Source: Tenrec ecaudatus (Eukaryota > Chordata > Mammalia > Afrosoricida > Tenrecidae). From it: a DNA stretch of 64,000 nt. Below the pieces are notes generated by a model, which worked only from the letters and a program-made list of their open reading frames with translations, was not told the origin of the DNA and did not search any database. Every line of letters starts with the position of its first letter. Position 1 is the stretch's first letter. This document shows, piece by piece, positions 1-12,078 of this stretch. The position numbers and the translations under genes were made by a program. Location: assembly GCF_050624435.1 (NCBI RefSeq), contig NW_027458631.1, positions 124,001 through 188,000 of the forward strand, in the 5' to 3' direction.

Positions 1-1569
1 AGGACACCCCTAGGCTTAGGCTAGGGCACACCTATACTTAGGCTAAGACAACGGCTCCCCTAGCCTCAGGCTAGGGCACCCCTAGACTCAGGCTAGGGCA
101 CCCCTAAGCTTAGGCTTAGGCTAGGGCACCCCTAGTCTTAGGCTAGGGCACCCCTAGACTTAGGCTAGGGCACCCCTAAGCTTAGGCTAACGCTAGGGCT
201 CCCCTAGCCTAAGGCTACGGCACCCCTAGGCTCAGGCTAGGGCACCCCGAGGCTTAGGCTAGGGCACCCCTAGGCTTAGGAAAAGGCTAGGGCTCCCCTA
301 GCCTAAGGCTAGGGCACCTCTAGGCTTAGGCTAGGGCACCCCTAGGCTTAGGCTAGGGCATCCCTAGGCTTAAGCTAGGGCTCCCGTAGGCTTAGGCTAA
401 GGCTACGACTCCCCTAGCCTCAGGCTAGTGCACCCCTAGACTCAGGCTATGGCACCCCTAAGCTTAGGCTAGGGCACCCCTAGAATTAGGCTAGGGCACC
501 CCTAGACTCAGGCTAGGGCACCCTTAAGCTTAGGCTAAGGCTAGGGCTCCCCTAGCCTAAGGCTAGGGCTCCCCTAGACTCAGGCTAGGGCAGCCCTAGG
601 CTTAGGCTAGGGTACCCCTAGGCTTAGGCTATGGCACCCCTAGGCTTAGACTAGGGCACCCCTAGGCTTAGGCTAAGGCTAGGGGTCCCCTAGGCTCAGG
701 ATAGGGCACCCCTAGGCTTAGCCTAGGGCACCCCTAGACTTAGGCTAAGGCAACGGCTCCCCTAGCCTCAGGCTAGGGCACCCCTAGACTCAGGCTAGGG
801 CACCCCTAAGCTTAGGCTAAGACTAGGCCTCCCCTAGCCTAAGGCTACTGCACCCGTAGGCTCAGGCTACGGCACCCCTAGGCTCAGGATAGGGCACCCC
901 TAGGCTTAGACTAGAGCACCCCCAGGCTTAGGCTAAGGCTAGGGCTCCCCTAGGCTCAAGATAGGGCACCCCTAGGCTTAGGCTAGGGCACCCCTAGAAT
1001 TAGGCTAAGGCAACGGCTCCCCTAGCCTCAGGCTAGGGCACCCCTAGACTCAGGCTAAGGCACCCCTAAGCTTAGGCTAAGGCTAGGCCTCCCCTAGCCT
1101 AAGGCTACGGCACCCCTAGGCTCAGGCTAGGGCACCCCGAGGCTTAGGCTAGGGCACCCCTAGGTTTAGGAAAAGGCTAGGGCTCCCCTAGCCTAAGGCT
1201 AGGGCACCCCTAGGCTTAGGCTAGGGCACCCCTAGGCTTAAGCTAGGGCTCCCGTAGGCTTAGGCTAAGGCTACGGCTCCCCTAGCCTCAGGTTAGTGCA
1301 CCCCTAGACTCAGGCTAGGGCACCCCTAATCTTAGGCTAGGGCACCCCTAGGTTTAGGCTAGTGCGCCCCTAGGCTTAGGCTTAGGCTCGGGCTCCCCTG
1401 GCCTAAGGCTAGGCACCCCTAGGCTTAGGCTTGGGCACCCCTAGGCTTAGGCTAGGGCACCCCTAGGTTTAGGCTAGGGCGCCCCTAGGCTTAGGCTAAG
1501 GCTAGGGCACCCCTAGGCTTAGGCTAGGGAACCTCTAGCCTAAGGCTAGGGCACCCCTAGGCTTAGGCT
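1..1569. repeat. Higher-order repeat X, copy 1
   Basis: First visible copy of a 1.57-1.80 kb higher-order unit; the window may begin inside it. Its opening (AGGACACC, then a unit with CCTATACTTAGG and the AAGACAACGG motif) reappears at 1570 and, slightly altered, at 3367. Bases 1-560 match 1570-2125 at offset 1,569. A later stretch, including the rare CTCGGGCTCCCCTGG at 1387, matches 3183 at offset 1,796. Copy 1 is therefore about 228 bp shorter than copy 2. The GGAAAAGGCTAG marker near 279 recurs in many other blocks. No gene is present. Confidence 0.8.
538..568. repeat. Overlapping inverted repeats of the 28+22 bp couplet (example)
   Basis: In the 50 bp couplet the 28 bp form ends in CTCCCCT and the next unit begins AGCCTA. 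This creates a 9 bp perfect inverted repeat at 538-558, arms AGGCTAGGG and CCCTAGCCT around CTC. It overlaps a second one at 550-568, arms CCCTAGCC and GGCTAGGG around TAA. The two share bases 550-558, so as hairpins they would be mutually exclusive. The same couplet recurs many times across the window and is the commonest departure from the plain 22 bp series. Formation of hairpins or cruciforms in the cell is inference. Confidence 0.9.
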
Positions 1570-3366
1570 AGGACACCCCTAGGCTTAGGCTAGGGCACAC
1601 CTATACTTAGGCTAAGACAACGGCTCCCCTAGCCTCAGGCTAGGGCACCCCTAGACTCAGGCTAGGGCACCCCTAAGCTTAGGCTTAGGCTAGGGCACCC
1701 CTAGTCTTAGGCTAGGGCACCCCTAGGCTTAGGCTAGGGCAACCCTAAGATTAGGCTAACGCTAGGGCTCCCCTAGCCTAAGGCTACGGCACCCCTAGGC
1801 TCAGGCTAGGGCACCCCGAGGCTTAGGCTAGGGCGCCCCTAGGCTTAGGAAAAGGCTAGGGCTCCCCTAGCCTAAGGCTAGGGCACCTCTAGGCTTAGGC
1901 TAGGGCACCCCTACGCTTAGGCTAGGGCATCCCAAGGCTTAAGCTAGGGCTCCCGTAGGCTTAGGCTAAGGCTACGACTCCCCTAGCCTCAGGCTAGTGC
2001 ACCCCTAGACTCAGGCTATGGCACCCCTAAGCTTAGGCTAGGGCACCCCTAGAATTAGGCTAGGGCACCCCTAGACTCAGGCTAGGGCACCCTTAAGCTT
2101 AGGCTAAGGCTAGGGCTCCCCTAGCCACAGGCTAGGGCACCCCTAGGCTTAGGCTAGGGCACCCCTAGGCTTAGGCTAAGGCTAGGCTCCCCTAGCCTAA
2201 GGCTAGAGCACACCTAGGCTTAGGCTAGGGCACCCCTAGCCTTAGGCTAAGGCTAGGGCTCCCCTAGCCTAAGGCTAGGGCACCCCTAGCCTATGGCTAG
2301 GGCACCCCTAGGCTTAGGCTAGGCCACCCCTAGACTTAGGCAAAGGCACCCCTAGGCTTAGAGTAGGGCACCCGTGGCTTAGGCTAGGGCACACCTAGTC
2401 TTAGGCTAGGGCACCCCTAGGCTTAAGCTAGGGCACCCGCAGGCTTAGGCTAAGTCTATGGCTCCCGTAGCCTAAGGGTAGGGCACCCCTAGGTTTGGCT
2501 AGTTAACTCATAGGCTTAGGATAGGGAACTTCTAAGCTTAGGCTAGGGCACCCTTAGGATTAGGCTAAGGCTAGGGCTCCCCTAGCCTCAGGCTAGGGCA
2601 CCCCTAGGCTTAGGCTAGGGCACCCCTAGGCTTAGGCTAAGGCTAGGCTCCCCTAGCCTAAGGCTAGAGCACCCCTAGGCTTAGGCTAGGGCACCCCTAG
2701 GCTTAGGCTAAGGCTAGGGCTCCCCTAGCCTAAGGCTAGGGCACCCCTAGCCTAAGGCTAAGGCACCCCTAGGCTTAGGCTAGGGCACCCCTAGGCTTAG
2801 GCTAATGCAAGGGCTCCCGTAGCCTATGGCTAGGGCACCCCTAGACTCAGTCTAAGGCACCCCTAAGCTTAGGCTAAGGCTAGGCCTCCCCTAGCCTAAG
2901 ACTACGGCACCCCTAGGCTCAGGCTAGGGCACCCCGAGGCTTAGGCTAGGGCACCCCTAGGTTTAGGAAAAGGCTAGGGCTCCCCAGCCTAAGGCTAGGG
3001 CACCCCTAGGCTTAGGCTAGGGCACCCCTAGGCTTAAGCTAGGGCTCCCGTAGGCTTAGGCTAAGGCTACGGCTTCCGTAGCATCAGGTTAGTGCACCCC
3101 GAGACTCAGGCTAGGGCACCCCTAATCTTAGGCTAGGGCACCCCTAGGTTTAGGCTAGGGCGCCCCTAGGCTTAGGCTTAGGCTCGGGCTCCCCTGGCCT
3201 AAGGCTAGGGCACCCCTAGGCTTAGGCTAGGGCACCCCTAGGCTTAGGCTAGGGCACCCCTAGGTTTAGGCTAGGGCGCCCCTAGGCTTAGGCTAAGGCT
3301 AGGGCACCCCTAGGCTTAGGCTAGGGAACCTCTAGCCTAAGGCTAGGGCACCCCTAGGCTTAGGCT
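1570..3366. repeat. Higher-order repeat X, copy 2
   Basis: Second copy, 1,797 bp to the start of the next. Its first 555 bases align with copy 1 at offset 1,569 and its last part aligns at offset 1,796, so it holds about 228 bp that copy 1 lacks, in the stretch around 2.1-2.7 kb. That stretch includes a cluster of more diverged monomers near 2490-2540 (GTTTGGCTAGTTAACTC, GATAGGGAACTTCTAAGC) that is shared with blocks at 4.7, 6.4, 7.6, 9.7 and 10.9 kb. Confidence 0.75.
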
Positions 3367-3719
3367 AGGGCACCCCTAGGCTTAGGCTAGGGCACACCTA
3401 TACTTAGGCTAAGACAACGGCTCCCCTACCCTCAGGCTAGGGCACCCCTAGACTCAGGCTAGGGCACCCCTAAGCTTAGGCTAAGGTTAGGGCTCCCCTA
3501 GCCTAAGGCTAGGGCACCTCTAGGCTTAGGCTAGGGCACCCCTAGGCTTAGGCTAGGGCACCCCTACGCTTAAGCTAGGGCAACCGTAGGCTTAGGCTAA
3601 GGCTAGGGCTCCCTTAGCCTAAGGCTAGGGCATCCCTAGGCTTAGGCTAGGGCACCCCTAGTCTTAGGCTAGGGCACCCCTAGTCTTAGGCTAGGGCACC
3701 CCTAGGCTTAGGCTAGGGC
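3367..3719. repeat. Higher-order repeat X, partial copy 3
   Basis: The CCTATACTTAGG and AAGACAACGG motifs mark the start of a third copy, but the match to copies 1 and 2 ends at about 3490. The rest to 3719 is a run of near-consensus monomers with GTCTTAGG variants leading into the next block family. The right boundary is where the CTCCTAAGCTTAGG marker of block A begins, and is uncertain by a few monomers. Confidence 0.6.
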
Positions 3720-5548
3720 ACTCCTAAGCTTAGGCTAACGCTAGGGCTCCCCTAGCCTAAGGCTACGGCACCCGTAGGCTCAGGCTAGGGCACCCCAAGG
3801 CTCAGGATAGGGCACGCCTAGGCTTAGGCTAAGGTTAGGGCTCCCATAGACTAAGGTTGGGCACCCCTAGGCTTAGGCTAGGGCACCCCTAGGCTTAGGC
3901 TTGGGAACCCCTAGCCTAAGGCTAGGGCACCCCTAGGCTTAGGCTAGGGCACCCCTAGGCTTAGGCTAGGGCATCCCTAGACTTAGGGTAAGGCAACGGC
4001 TCCCCTAGCCTCAGGCTAAGGCACCCCTAGACTCAGGCTAGGGCACCCCTAAGCTTAGGCTAAGGCTAGGGCTCCCCTAGCCTAAGGCTACGGCACCCCT
4101 AGGCTCAGGCTAGGGCACCCCGAGGCTTAGACTAGGGCACCCCTAGGCTTAGGAAAAGGCTAGGGCTCCCCTAACCTAAGGCTAGGGCACCTCTAGGCTT
4201 AGGCTAGGGCACCCCTAGGCTTAGGCTAGGGCATCCCTAGGCTTAGGCTAAATCTAGGCTCCCCTAGCCTAAGGCTAGAGCACCCCTAGGCTTAGGCTAG
4301 GACACTCCTAGGCTTAGGCTAAGGCTAGGGCTCCCCTAGCCTAAGGCTAGGGCACCCCCAGCCTAAGGCTAGGGCACCCCTAAGCTTAGGCTAGGGCACC
4401 CCTAGGTTTAGGCTAGGGCACCCCTAGGCTTAGGCTAATGCAAGGGCTCCCCTAGCCTATGGCTAGGGCACCCCTAGGCTTAGGCTAGGGCACCCCTAGG
4501 CTTAGGCAAAGGCACCCCTAGGCTTAGACGAGGGCACCCGTGGCTTAGGCTAGGGCACACCTAGGCTTAGGCTAGGGCACCCCTAGGCTTAAGCTAGGGC
4601 ACCCGTAGGTTTAGGCTAAGGCTAGGGCTCCCCTAGCCTAAGGCTAGGGCACCCCTAGGCTTTGGCTAGTTCACTCGTAGGCTTAGGATAGGGAACTTCT
4701 AAGCTTAGGCTAGGGCACCCTTAGGATTAGGCTAAGGCTATGGCTCCCCTATCCTAAGGCTAGGGCACCCCAAGGCTTAGGCTAGGGCACCCCTAGGCTT
4801 TGGCTAGGGCACCCCTAGGCTTAGGATAGTGAAATTCTAAGCTTAGGCTAGGTCACCCCTAGGCTTAGGCTAGAGAACCCCTAGGCTTAAGCTAGGGCAC
4901 CCCTAGGCTTAGGCTAAGGCTAGGGATCCCCTAGCCTAAGGCTAGGGCACTCCTAGGCTTAGGCTAGGGCACCCGTAGGCTTAGGCTAGGGCACCCCTAG
5001 ATTTAGGCTAGGCCACACCTAGGCTTAGGCTAAGGCTAGGGCTCCCCTAGCCTAAGGCTAGGGCACCCCTAGGCTTAGGCTAGGGCACCCCAAGGCTTAG
5101 GCTAGGGAACCCCTAGCCTAAGGCTAGGGCACCCCAAGGCTTAGGCTAGGGAACCCCTAGCCTAAGGCTAGGGCACCCCTAGGTTTAGGCTAGGGCATCC
5201 CTAGGCTTAAGCTAGGGCTCCCGTAGGCTTAGGCTAAGGCTACGACTCCCCTAGCCTCAGGCTAGTGCACCCCTAGTCTCAGGTTATGGCACCCCTAAGC
5301 TTAGGCTAGGGCACCCCTAGAATTAGGCTAGGGCACCCCTAGACTCAGGGTAGGACACCCCTAAGCTTAGGCTAAGTCTAGGGCTCCCCTAGCCTAAGGC
5401 TAGGGCTCCCCTAGCCTCAGGCTAGGGCACCCCTAGGCTTAGGCTAGGGCACCCCTAGGCTTAGGCTAAGGCTAGGCTCCCCTAGCCTAAGGCTAGAGCA
5501 TGCCTAGGCTTAGGCTAGGGCACCCCTAGGCTTAGGCTAAGGCTAGGG
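3720..5548. repeat. Higher-order repeat A, copy 1
   Basis: Block defined by CTCCCATAGACTAAGG at 3841, which recurs at 5549 (offset 1,708) and 8943 (offset 5,102). The copy at 8.8 kb is the closer relative: both share CTTAGGGTAAGG near 3.99 and 9.04 kb, where the 5.6 kb copy has CTTAGGCTAAGG. Between this copy and the 8.8 kb copy the offset drops from 5,102 to 5,058, an exact loss of 44 bp or two monomers. The block ends where GGGCTCCC runs into ATAGACTAAGG again at 5551, the clear joint with the next copy. Confidence 0.8.
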
Positions 5549-8500
5549 CTCCCATAGACTAAGGTTGGGCACCCCTAGGCTTAGGCTAGGGCACCCCTAG
5601 GCTTAGGCTTGGGAACCCCTAGCCTAAGGCTAGGGCACCCCTAGGCTTAGGCTAGGGCACCCCTAGGCTTAGGCTAGGGCATCCCTAGACTTAGGCTAAG
5701 GCAACGGCTCCCCTAGCCTCAGGCTAAGGCACCCCTAGACTCAGGCTAGGGCACCCCAAGCTTAGGCTAAGGCTAGGGCTCCCCTAGCCTAAGGCTACGG
5801 CACCCCTAGGCTCCGGCTAGGGCACCCCGAGGCTTAGACTAGGGCACCCCTAGGCTTAGGAAAAGGCTAGGGCTCCCCTAGCCTAAGGCTAGGGCACCTC
5901 TAGGCTTAGGCTAGGGCACCCCTAGGCTTAGGCTAGGGCATCCCTAGGCTTAGGCTAAATCTAGGCTCCCCTAGCCTAAGGCTAGAGCACCCCTAGGCTT
6001 AGGCTAGGGCACCCCTAGGCTTAGGCTAAGGCTAGGGCTCCCCTAGCCTAAGGCTAGGGCACCCCCAGCCTAAGGCTAGGGCACCCCTAGGCTTAGGCTA
6101 GGGCACCCCTAGGTTTAGGCTAGGGCACCCCTAAGCTTAGGCTAATGCAAGGGCTCCCCTAGCCTATGGCTAGGGCACCCCTAGGCTTAGGCTAGGGCAC
6201 CCCTAGGCTTAGGCAAAGGCACCCCTAGGCTTAGACTAGGGCACCCGTGGCTTAGGCTAGGGCACACCTAGGCTTAGGCTAGGGCACCCCTAGGCTTAAG
6301 CTAGGGCACCCGTAGGTTTAGGCTAAGGCTAGGGCTCCCCTTTGCTAAGGCTAGGGCACCCCTAGGCTTTGGCTAGTTCACTCGTAGGCTTAGGATAGGG
6401 AACTTCTAAGCTTAGGCTAGGGCACCCTTAGGATTAGGCTAAGGCTATGGCTCCCCTATCCTAAGGCTAGGGCACCCCAAGGCTTAGGCTAGGGCACCCC
6501 TAGGCTTTGGCTAGGGCACCCCTAGGCTTAGGATAGGGAAATTCTAAACTTAGGCTAGGTCACCCCTAGGCTTAGGCTAGAGCACCCCTAGGCTTAAGCT
6601 AGGGCACCCCTAGGCTTAGGCTAAGGCTAGGGATCCCCTAGCCTAAGGCTAGGGCACTCCTAGGCTTAGGCTAGGGCACCCGTAGGCTTAGGCTAGGGCA
6701 CCCGTAGATTTAGGCTAGGCCACACCTAGGCTTAGGCTAAGGCTAGGGCTCCCCTAGCCTAAGGCTAGGGCACCCCTAGGCTTAGGCTAGGGCACCCCAA
6801 GGCTTAGGCTAGGGAACCCCTAGCCTAAGGCTAGGGCACCCCTAGGCTTAGGCTAGGGCACCCCTAGGCTTAGGCTAGGGCATCCCTAGGCTTAGGAAAA
6901 GGCTAGGGCTCCCCTAGCCTAAGGCTAGGGCACCTCTAGGCTTAGGCTAGGGCACCCCTAGGCTTAGGCTAGGGCATCCCTAGGCTTAAGCTAGGGCTCC
7001 CGTAGGCTTAGGCTAAGGCTACGACTCCCCTAGCCTCAGGCTAGTGCACCCCTAGACTCAGGCTATGGCACCCCTAAGCTTAGGCTAGGGCACCCCTAGA
7101 ATTAGGCTAGGGCACCCCTAGACTCAGGCTAGGGCACCCCTAAGCTTAGGCTAAGGCTAGGGCTCCCCTAGCCTAAGGCTAGGGCTCCCCTAGCCTCAGG
7201 CTAGGGCACCCCTAGGCTTAGGCTAGGGCACCCCTAGGCTTAGGCTAAGGCTAGGCTCCCCTAGCCTAAGGCTAGAGCACGCCTAGGCTTAGGCTAGGGC
7301 ACCCCTAGGCTTAGGCTAAGGCTAGGGCTCCCCTAGCCTAAGGCTAGGGCACCCCTAGCCTAAGGCTAGGGAACCCCTAGGCTTAGGCTAGGGCACCCCT
7401 AGGCTTAGGCTAATGCAAGGGCTCCCATAGCCTATGGCTAGGGCACCCCTAGGCTTAGGCTAGGGCACCCCTAGGCTTAGGCAAAGGCACCCCTAGGCTT
7501 AGAGTAGGGCACCCGTGGCTTAGGCTAGGGCACACCTAGGCTTAGGCTAGGGCACCCCTAGGCTTAAGCTAGGGCACCCGTAGGCTTAGGCTAAGGCTAG
7601 GGCTCCCCTAGCCTAAGGCTAGGGCACCCCTAGGCTTTGGCTAGTTAACTCGTAGGCTTAGGATAGGGAACTTCTAAGCTTAGGCTAGGGCACCCTTAGG
7701 ATTAGGCTAAGGCTAGGGCTCCCCTAGCCTAAGGCTAGGGCACCCCTAGGCTTAGGCTAGGGTACCCCTAGGCTTTGGCTAGGGCACCCCTAGGCTTAGG
7801 ATAGGGAACTTCTAAGCTTAGGCTAGGTCACCCCTAGGCTTAGGCTAGAGCACCCCTACGCTTAAGCTAGGGCACCCCTAGACTTAGGCTAAGGCTAGGG
7901 ATCCCCAAGCCTAAGGCTAGGGCACTCCTAGGCTTAGGCTAGGGCACCCCTAGATTTAGGCTAGGGCACCCCTAGGCTTAGGCTAAGGCTAGGGCTCCCC
8001 TAGCCTAAGGCTAGGGCACCCCTAGGCTTAGGCTAGGGCACCCCAAGGCTTAGGCTAAGGCACCCCTAGTCTTACGCTAAGGTTAGGGCTCCCCTAGCCT
8101 AAGGCTAGGGCACCTCTAGGCTTAGCCTAGGGTATCCCTAGGCTTTGGCTAGGGCACCCCTAGTCTTAGGCTAAGGCTAGGGCTCTCCTAGCCTAAGGCT
8201 ACGGCACCCCTAGGCTTTGGCTAGGGCACCCCTAGGATTAGGCTAGGGCACCCCTAGGCTTAGGGTAAGGCTAGGTCACCCCTAGGCTTAGGCTAAGGCA
8301 CCACTAGGCTTAGGCTAGGGCACCCCTAGGCTTAGGCTAGGGCACCCCTAGTCTTAGGCTAGGGCACCCCAAGGCTGAGGCTAGGGCACCCCTAAGCTCA
8401 TGCTAGGGCACCCCTAGGCTTTGGCTAGGGCACCCGTAGGCTTAGGCTAGGGCACCCCTGGGCTTAGGCTAAGGCTAGGGCTCCCCTAGACTAAGGCTAG

Positions 8501-8822
8501 GGCACCCCTCGCCTAAGGCTAGGGCACCCCTAGGCTTCGGCTAGGGCACCCCTAGGTTTAGGCTAGGGCACCCCTAGGCTTAGGCTAAGGCAAGGGCTCC
8601 CCTAGCCTATGGCTAGGGCACCCCTAGGCTTAGGCTAGGGCACCCCTAGGCTTAGGCAAAGGCACCCCTAGGCTTAGGCTAGGGCACCCGGGGCTAGGTT
8701 AGGGCACCCCTAGGCTTAGGCTAGGGCAACCCTAGGCTTAAGGTAGGGCACCCGTAGGCTTAGGCTAAGGCTAGGGCTCCCCTAGCCTAAGGCTAGGGCA
8801 CCCCTAGGCTTAGGCTAGGGCA
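5549..8822. repeat. Higher-order repeat A copy 2 plus downstream module C, copy 1
   Basis: The first part (to about 7,280) is a second copy of A, about 70 bp longer than the first owing to extra units around 6.88 kb that carry the GGAAAAGGCTAG marker. The second part, 7,271-8,822, is module C, which reappears at 10,550 with offset 3,279 and later 3,278 and 3,256. C is marked by CTAGTTAACTCG (7641), two GATAGGGAACTTCTAAGC units, CTTACGCTAAGG (8071) and CCCCTCGCCT (8505). The last 22 bp step in offset equals one monomer. Confidence 0.78.
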
Positions 8823-11800
8823 CTCCTAAGCTTAGGCTAACGCTAGGGCTCCCCTAGCCTAAGGCTACGGCACCCGTAGGCTCAGTCTAGGGCACCCCTA
8901 AGCTCAGGATAGGGCACGCCTAGGCTTAGGCTAAGGTTAGGGCTCCCATAGACTAAGGTTGGGCACCCCTAGGCTTAGGCTAGGGCACCCCTAGGCTTAG
9001 GCTAGGGCACCCCTAGGCTTAGGCTAGGGCATCCCTAGACTTAGGGTAAGGCAACGGCTCCCCTAGCCTCAGGCTAAGGCACCCCTAGACTCAGGCTAGG
9101 GCACCCCTAAGCTTAGGCTAAGGCTAGGGCTCCCCTAGCCTAAGGCTACGGCACCCCTAGGCTCAGGCTAGGGCACCCCGAGGCTTAGACTAGGGCACCC
9201 CTAGGCTTAGGAAAAGGCTAGGGCTCCCCTAGCCTAAGGCTAGGGCACCTCTAGGCTTAGGCTAGGGCACCCCTAGGCTTAGGCTAGGGCATCCCTAGGC
9301 TTAGGCTAAATCTAGGCTCCCCTAGCCTAAGGCTAGAGCACCCCTAGGCTTAGGCTAGGGCACCCCTAGGCTTAGGCTAAGGCTAGGGCTCCCCTAGCCT
9401 AAGGCTAGGGCACCCCCAGCCTAAGGCTAGGGCACCCCTAAGCTTAGGCTAGGGCACCCCTAGGTTTAGGCTAGGGCACCCCTAGGCTTAGGCTAATGCA
9501 AGGGCTCCCCTAGCCTATGGCTAGGGCACCCCTAGGCTTAGGCTAGGGCACCCCTAGGCTTAGGCAAAGGCATCCCTAGGCTTAGACTAGGGCACCCGTG
9601 GCTTAGGCTAGGGTACACCTAGGCTTAGGCTAGGGCACCCCTAGGCTTAAGCTAGGGCACCCGTAGGTTTAGGCTAAGGCTAGGGCTCCCCTAGCCTAAG
9701 GCTCGGGCACCCCTAGGCTTTGGCTAGTTCACTCGTAGGCTTAGGATAGGGAACTTCTAAGCTTAGGCTAGGGCACCCTTAGGATTAGGCTAAGGCTATG
9801 GCTCCCCTATCCTAAGGCTAGGGCACCCCAAGGCTTAGGCTAGGGCACCCCTAGGCTTTGGCTAGGGCACCCCTAGGCTTAGGATAGTGAAATTCTAAGC
9901 TTAGGCTAGGTCACCCCTAGGCTTAGGCTAGAGAACCCCTAGGCTTAAGCTAGGGCACCCCTAGGCTTAGGCTAAGGCTAGGGATCCCCTAGCCTAAGGC
10001 TAGGGCACTCCTAGGCTTAGGCTAGGGCACCCGTAGGCTTAGGCTAGGGCACCCCTAGATTTAGGCTAGGCCACACCTAGGCTAAGGCTAAGGCTAGGGC
10101 TCCCCTAGCCTAAGGCTAGCGGACCCCTAGGCTTAGGCTAGGGCACCCCAAGGCTTAGGCTAGGGAACCCCTAGCCTAAGGCTAGGGCACCCCAAGGCTT
10201 AGGCTAGGGAACCCCTAGCCTAAGGCTAGGGCACCCCTAGGTTTAGGCTAGGGCATCCCTAGGCTTAAGCTAGGGCTCCCGTAGGCTTAGGCTAAGGCTA
10301 CGACTCCCCTAGCCTCAGGCTAGTGCACCCCTAGTCTCAGGTTATGGCACCCCTAAGCTTAGGCTAGGGCACCCCTAGAATTAGGCTAGGGCACCCCTAG
10401 ACTCAGGGTAGGGCACCCCTAAGCTTAGGCTAAGTCTAGGGCTCCCCTAGCCTAAGGCTAGGGCTCCCCTAGCCTCAGGCTAGGGCACCCCTAGGCTTAG
10501 GCTAGGGCACCCCTAGGCTTAGGCTAAGGCTAGGCTCCCCTAGCCTAAGGCTAGAGCACGCCTAGGCTTAGGCTAGGGCACCCCTAGGCTTAGGCTAAGG
10601 CTAGGGCTCCCCTAGCCTAAGGCTAGGGCACCCCTAGCCTAAGGCTAGGGAACCCCTAGGCTTAGGCTAGGGCACCCCTAGGCTTAGGCTAATGCAAGGG
10701 CTCCCCTAGCCTATGGCTAGGGCACCCCTAGGCTTAGGCTAGGGCACCCCTAGGCTTAGGCAAAGGCACCCCTAGGCTTAGAGTAGGGCACCCGTGGCTT
10801 AGTTTAGGGCACACCTAGGCTTAGGCTAGGGCACCCCTAGGCTTAAGCTAGGGCACCGGTAGGCTTAGGCTAAGGCTAGGGCTCCAATAGCCTAAGGCTA
10901 GGGCACCCCTAGGCTTTGGCTAGTTAACTCGTAGGCTTAGGATAGGGAACTTCTAAGCTTAGGTTAGGGCACCCTTAGGATTAGGCTAAGGCTAGGGCTC
11001 CCCTAGCCTAAGGCTAGGGCACCCCTAGGCTTAGGCTAGGGTACCCCTAGGCTTTGGCTAGGGCACCCCTAGGCTTAGGATAGGGAACTTCTAAGCTTAG
11101 GCTAGGTCACCCCTAGGCTTAGGCTAGAGCACCCCTACGCTTAAGCTAGGGCACCCCTAGCTTAGGCTAAGGCTAGGGATCCCCAAGCCTAAGGCTAGGG
11201 CACTCCTAGGCTTAGGCTAGGGCACCCCTAGATTTAGGCTAGGTCACCCCTAGGCTTAGGCTAAGGCTAGGGCTCCCCTAGCCTAAGGCTAGGGCACCCC
11301 TAGGCTTAGGCTAGGGCACCCCAAGGCTTAGGCTAAGGCACCCCTAGTCTTACGCTAAGGTTAGGGCTCCCCTAGCCTAAGGCTAGGGCACCTCTAGGCT
11401 TAGCCTAGGGTATCCCTAGGCTTTGGCTAGGGCACCCCTAGTCTTAGGCTAAGGCTAGGGCTCTCCTAGCCTAAGGCTACGGCACCCCTAGGCTTTGGCT
11501 AGGGCACCCCTAGGATTAGGCTAGGGCACCCCTAGGCTTAGGATAAGGGTAGGTCACCCCTAGGCTTAGGCTAAGGCACCACTAGGCTTAGGCTAGGGCA
11601 CCCCTAGAATTAGGCTAGGGCACCCCTAGTCTTAGGCTAGGGCACCCCAAGGCTGAGGCTAGGGCACCCCTAAGCTCAGGCTAGGGCACCCCTAGGCTTT
11701 GGCTAGGGCACCCGTAGGCTTAGGCTAGGGCACCCCTAGGCTTAGGCTAAGGCTAGGGCTCCCCTAGACTAAGGCTAGGGCACCCCTCGCCTAAGGCTAG

Positions 11801-12078
11801 GGCACCCCTAGGCTTAGGCTAGGGCACCCCTAGGTTTAGGCTAGGGCACCCCTAGGCTTAGCCTAAGGCAAGGGCTCCCCTAGCCTATGGCTAGGGCACC
11901 CCTAGGCTTAGGCAAAGGCACCCCTAGGCTTAGGCTAGGGCACCCGTGGCTAGGCTAGGGCAACCCTAGGCATAGGCTAGGGCAACCCTAGGCTTAAGGT
12001 AGGGCACCCGTAGGCTTAGGCTAAGGCTAGGGCTCCCCTAGCCTAAGGCTAGGGCACCCCTAGGCTTTGGCTAGGGCA
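8823..12078. repeat. Higher-order repeat A copy 3 plus module C, copy 2
   Basis: A third A copy begins with CTCCTAAGCTTAGGCTAACG at 8823, matching 3721, and leads into a second copy of C at about 10,550. Together A plus C forms a unit near 3.3 kb that is present as two tandem copies (5.5-8.8 and 8.8-12.1 kb), preceded by an A copy without C. This layout fits duplication of a composite unit followed by indels of one or two monomers. Offsets are constant over hundreds of bases, so the relation is secure even though edges are fuzzy. Confidence 0.78.

Noticed and set aside
538..568. Rho-independent terminators
   Set aside because: The inverted repeats have no T-tract and recur continuously in a plainly eukaryotic-type satellite. 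They are a property of the monomer.
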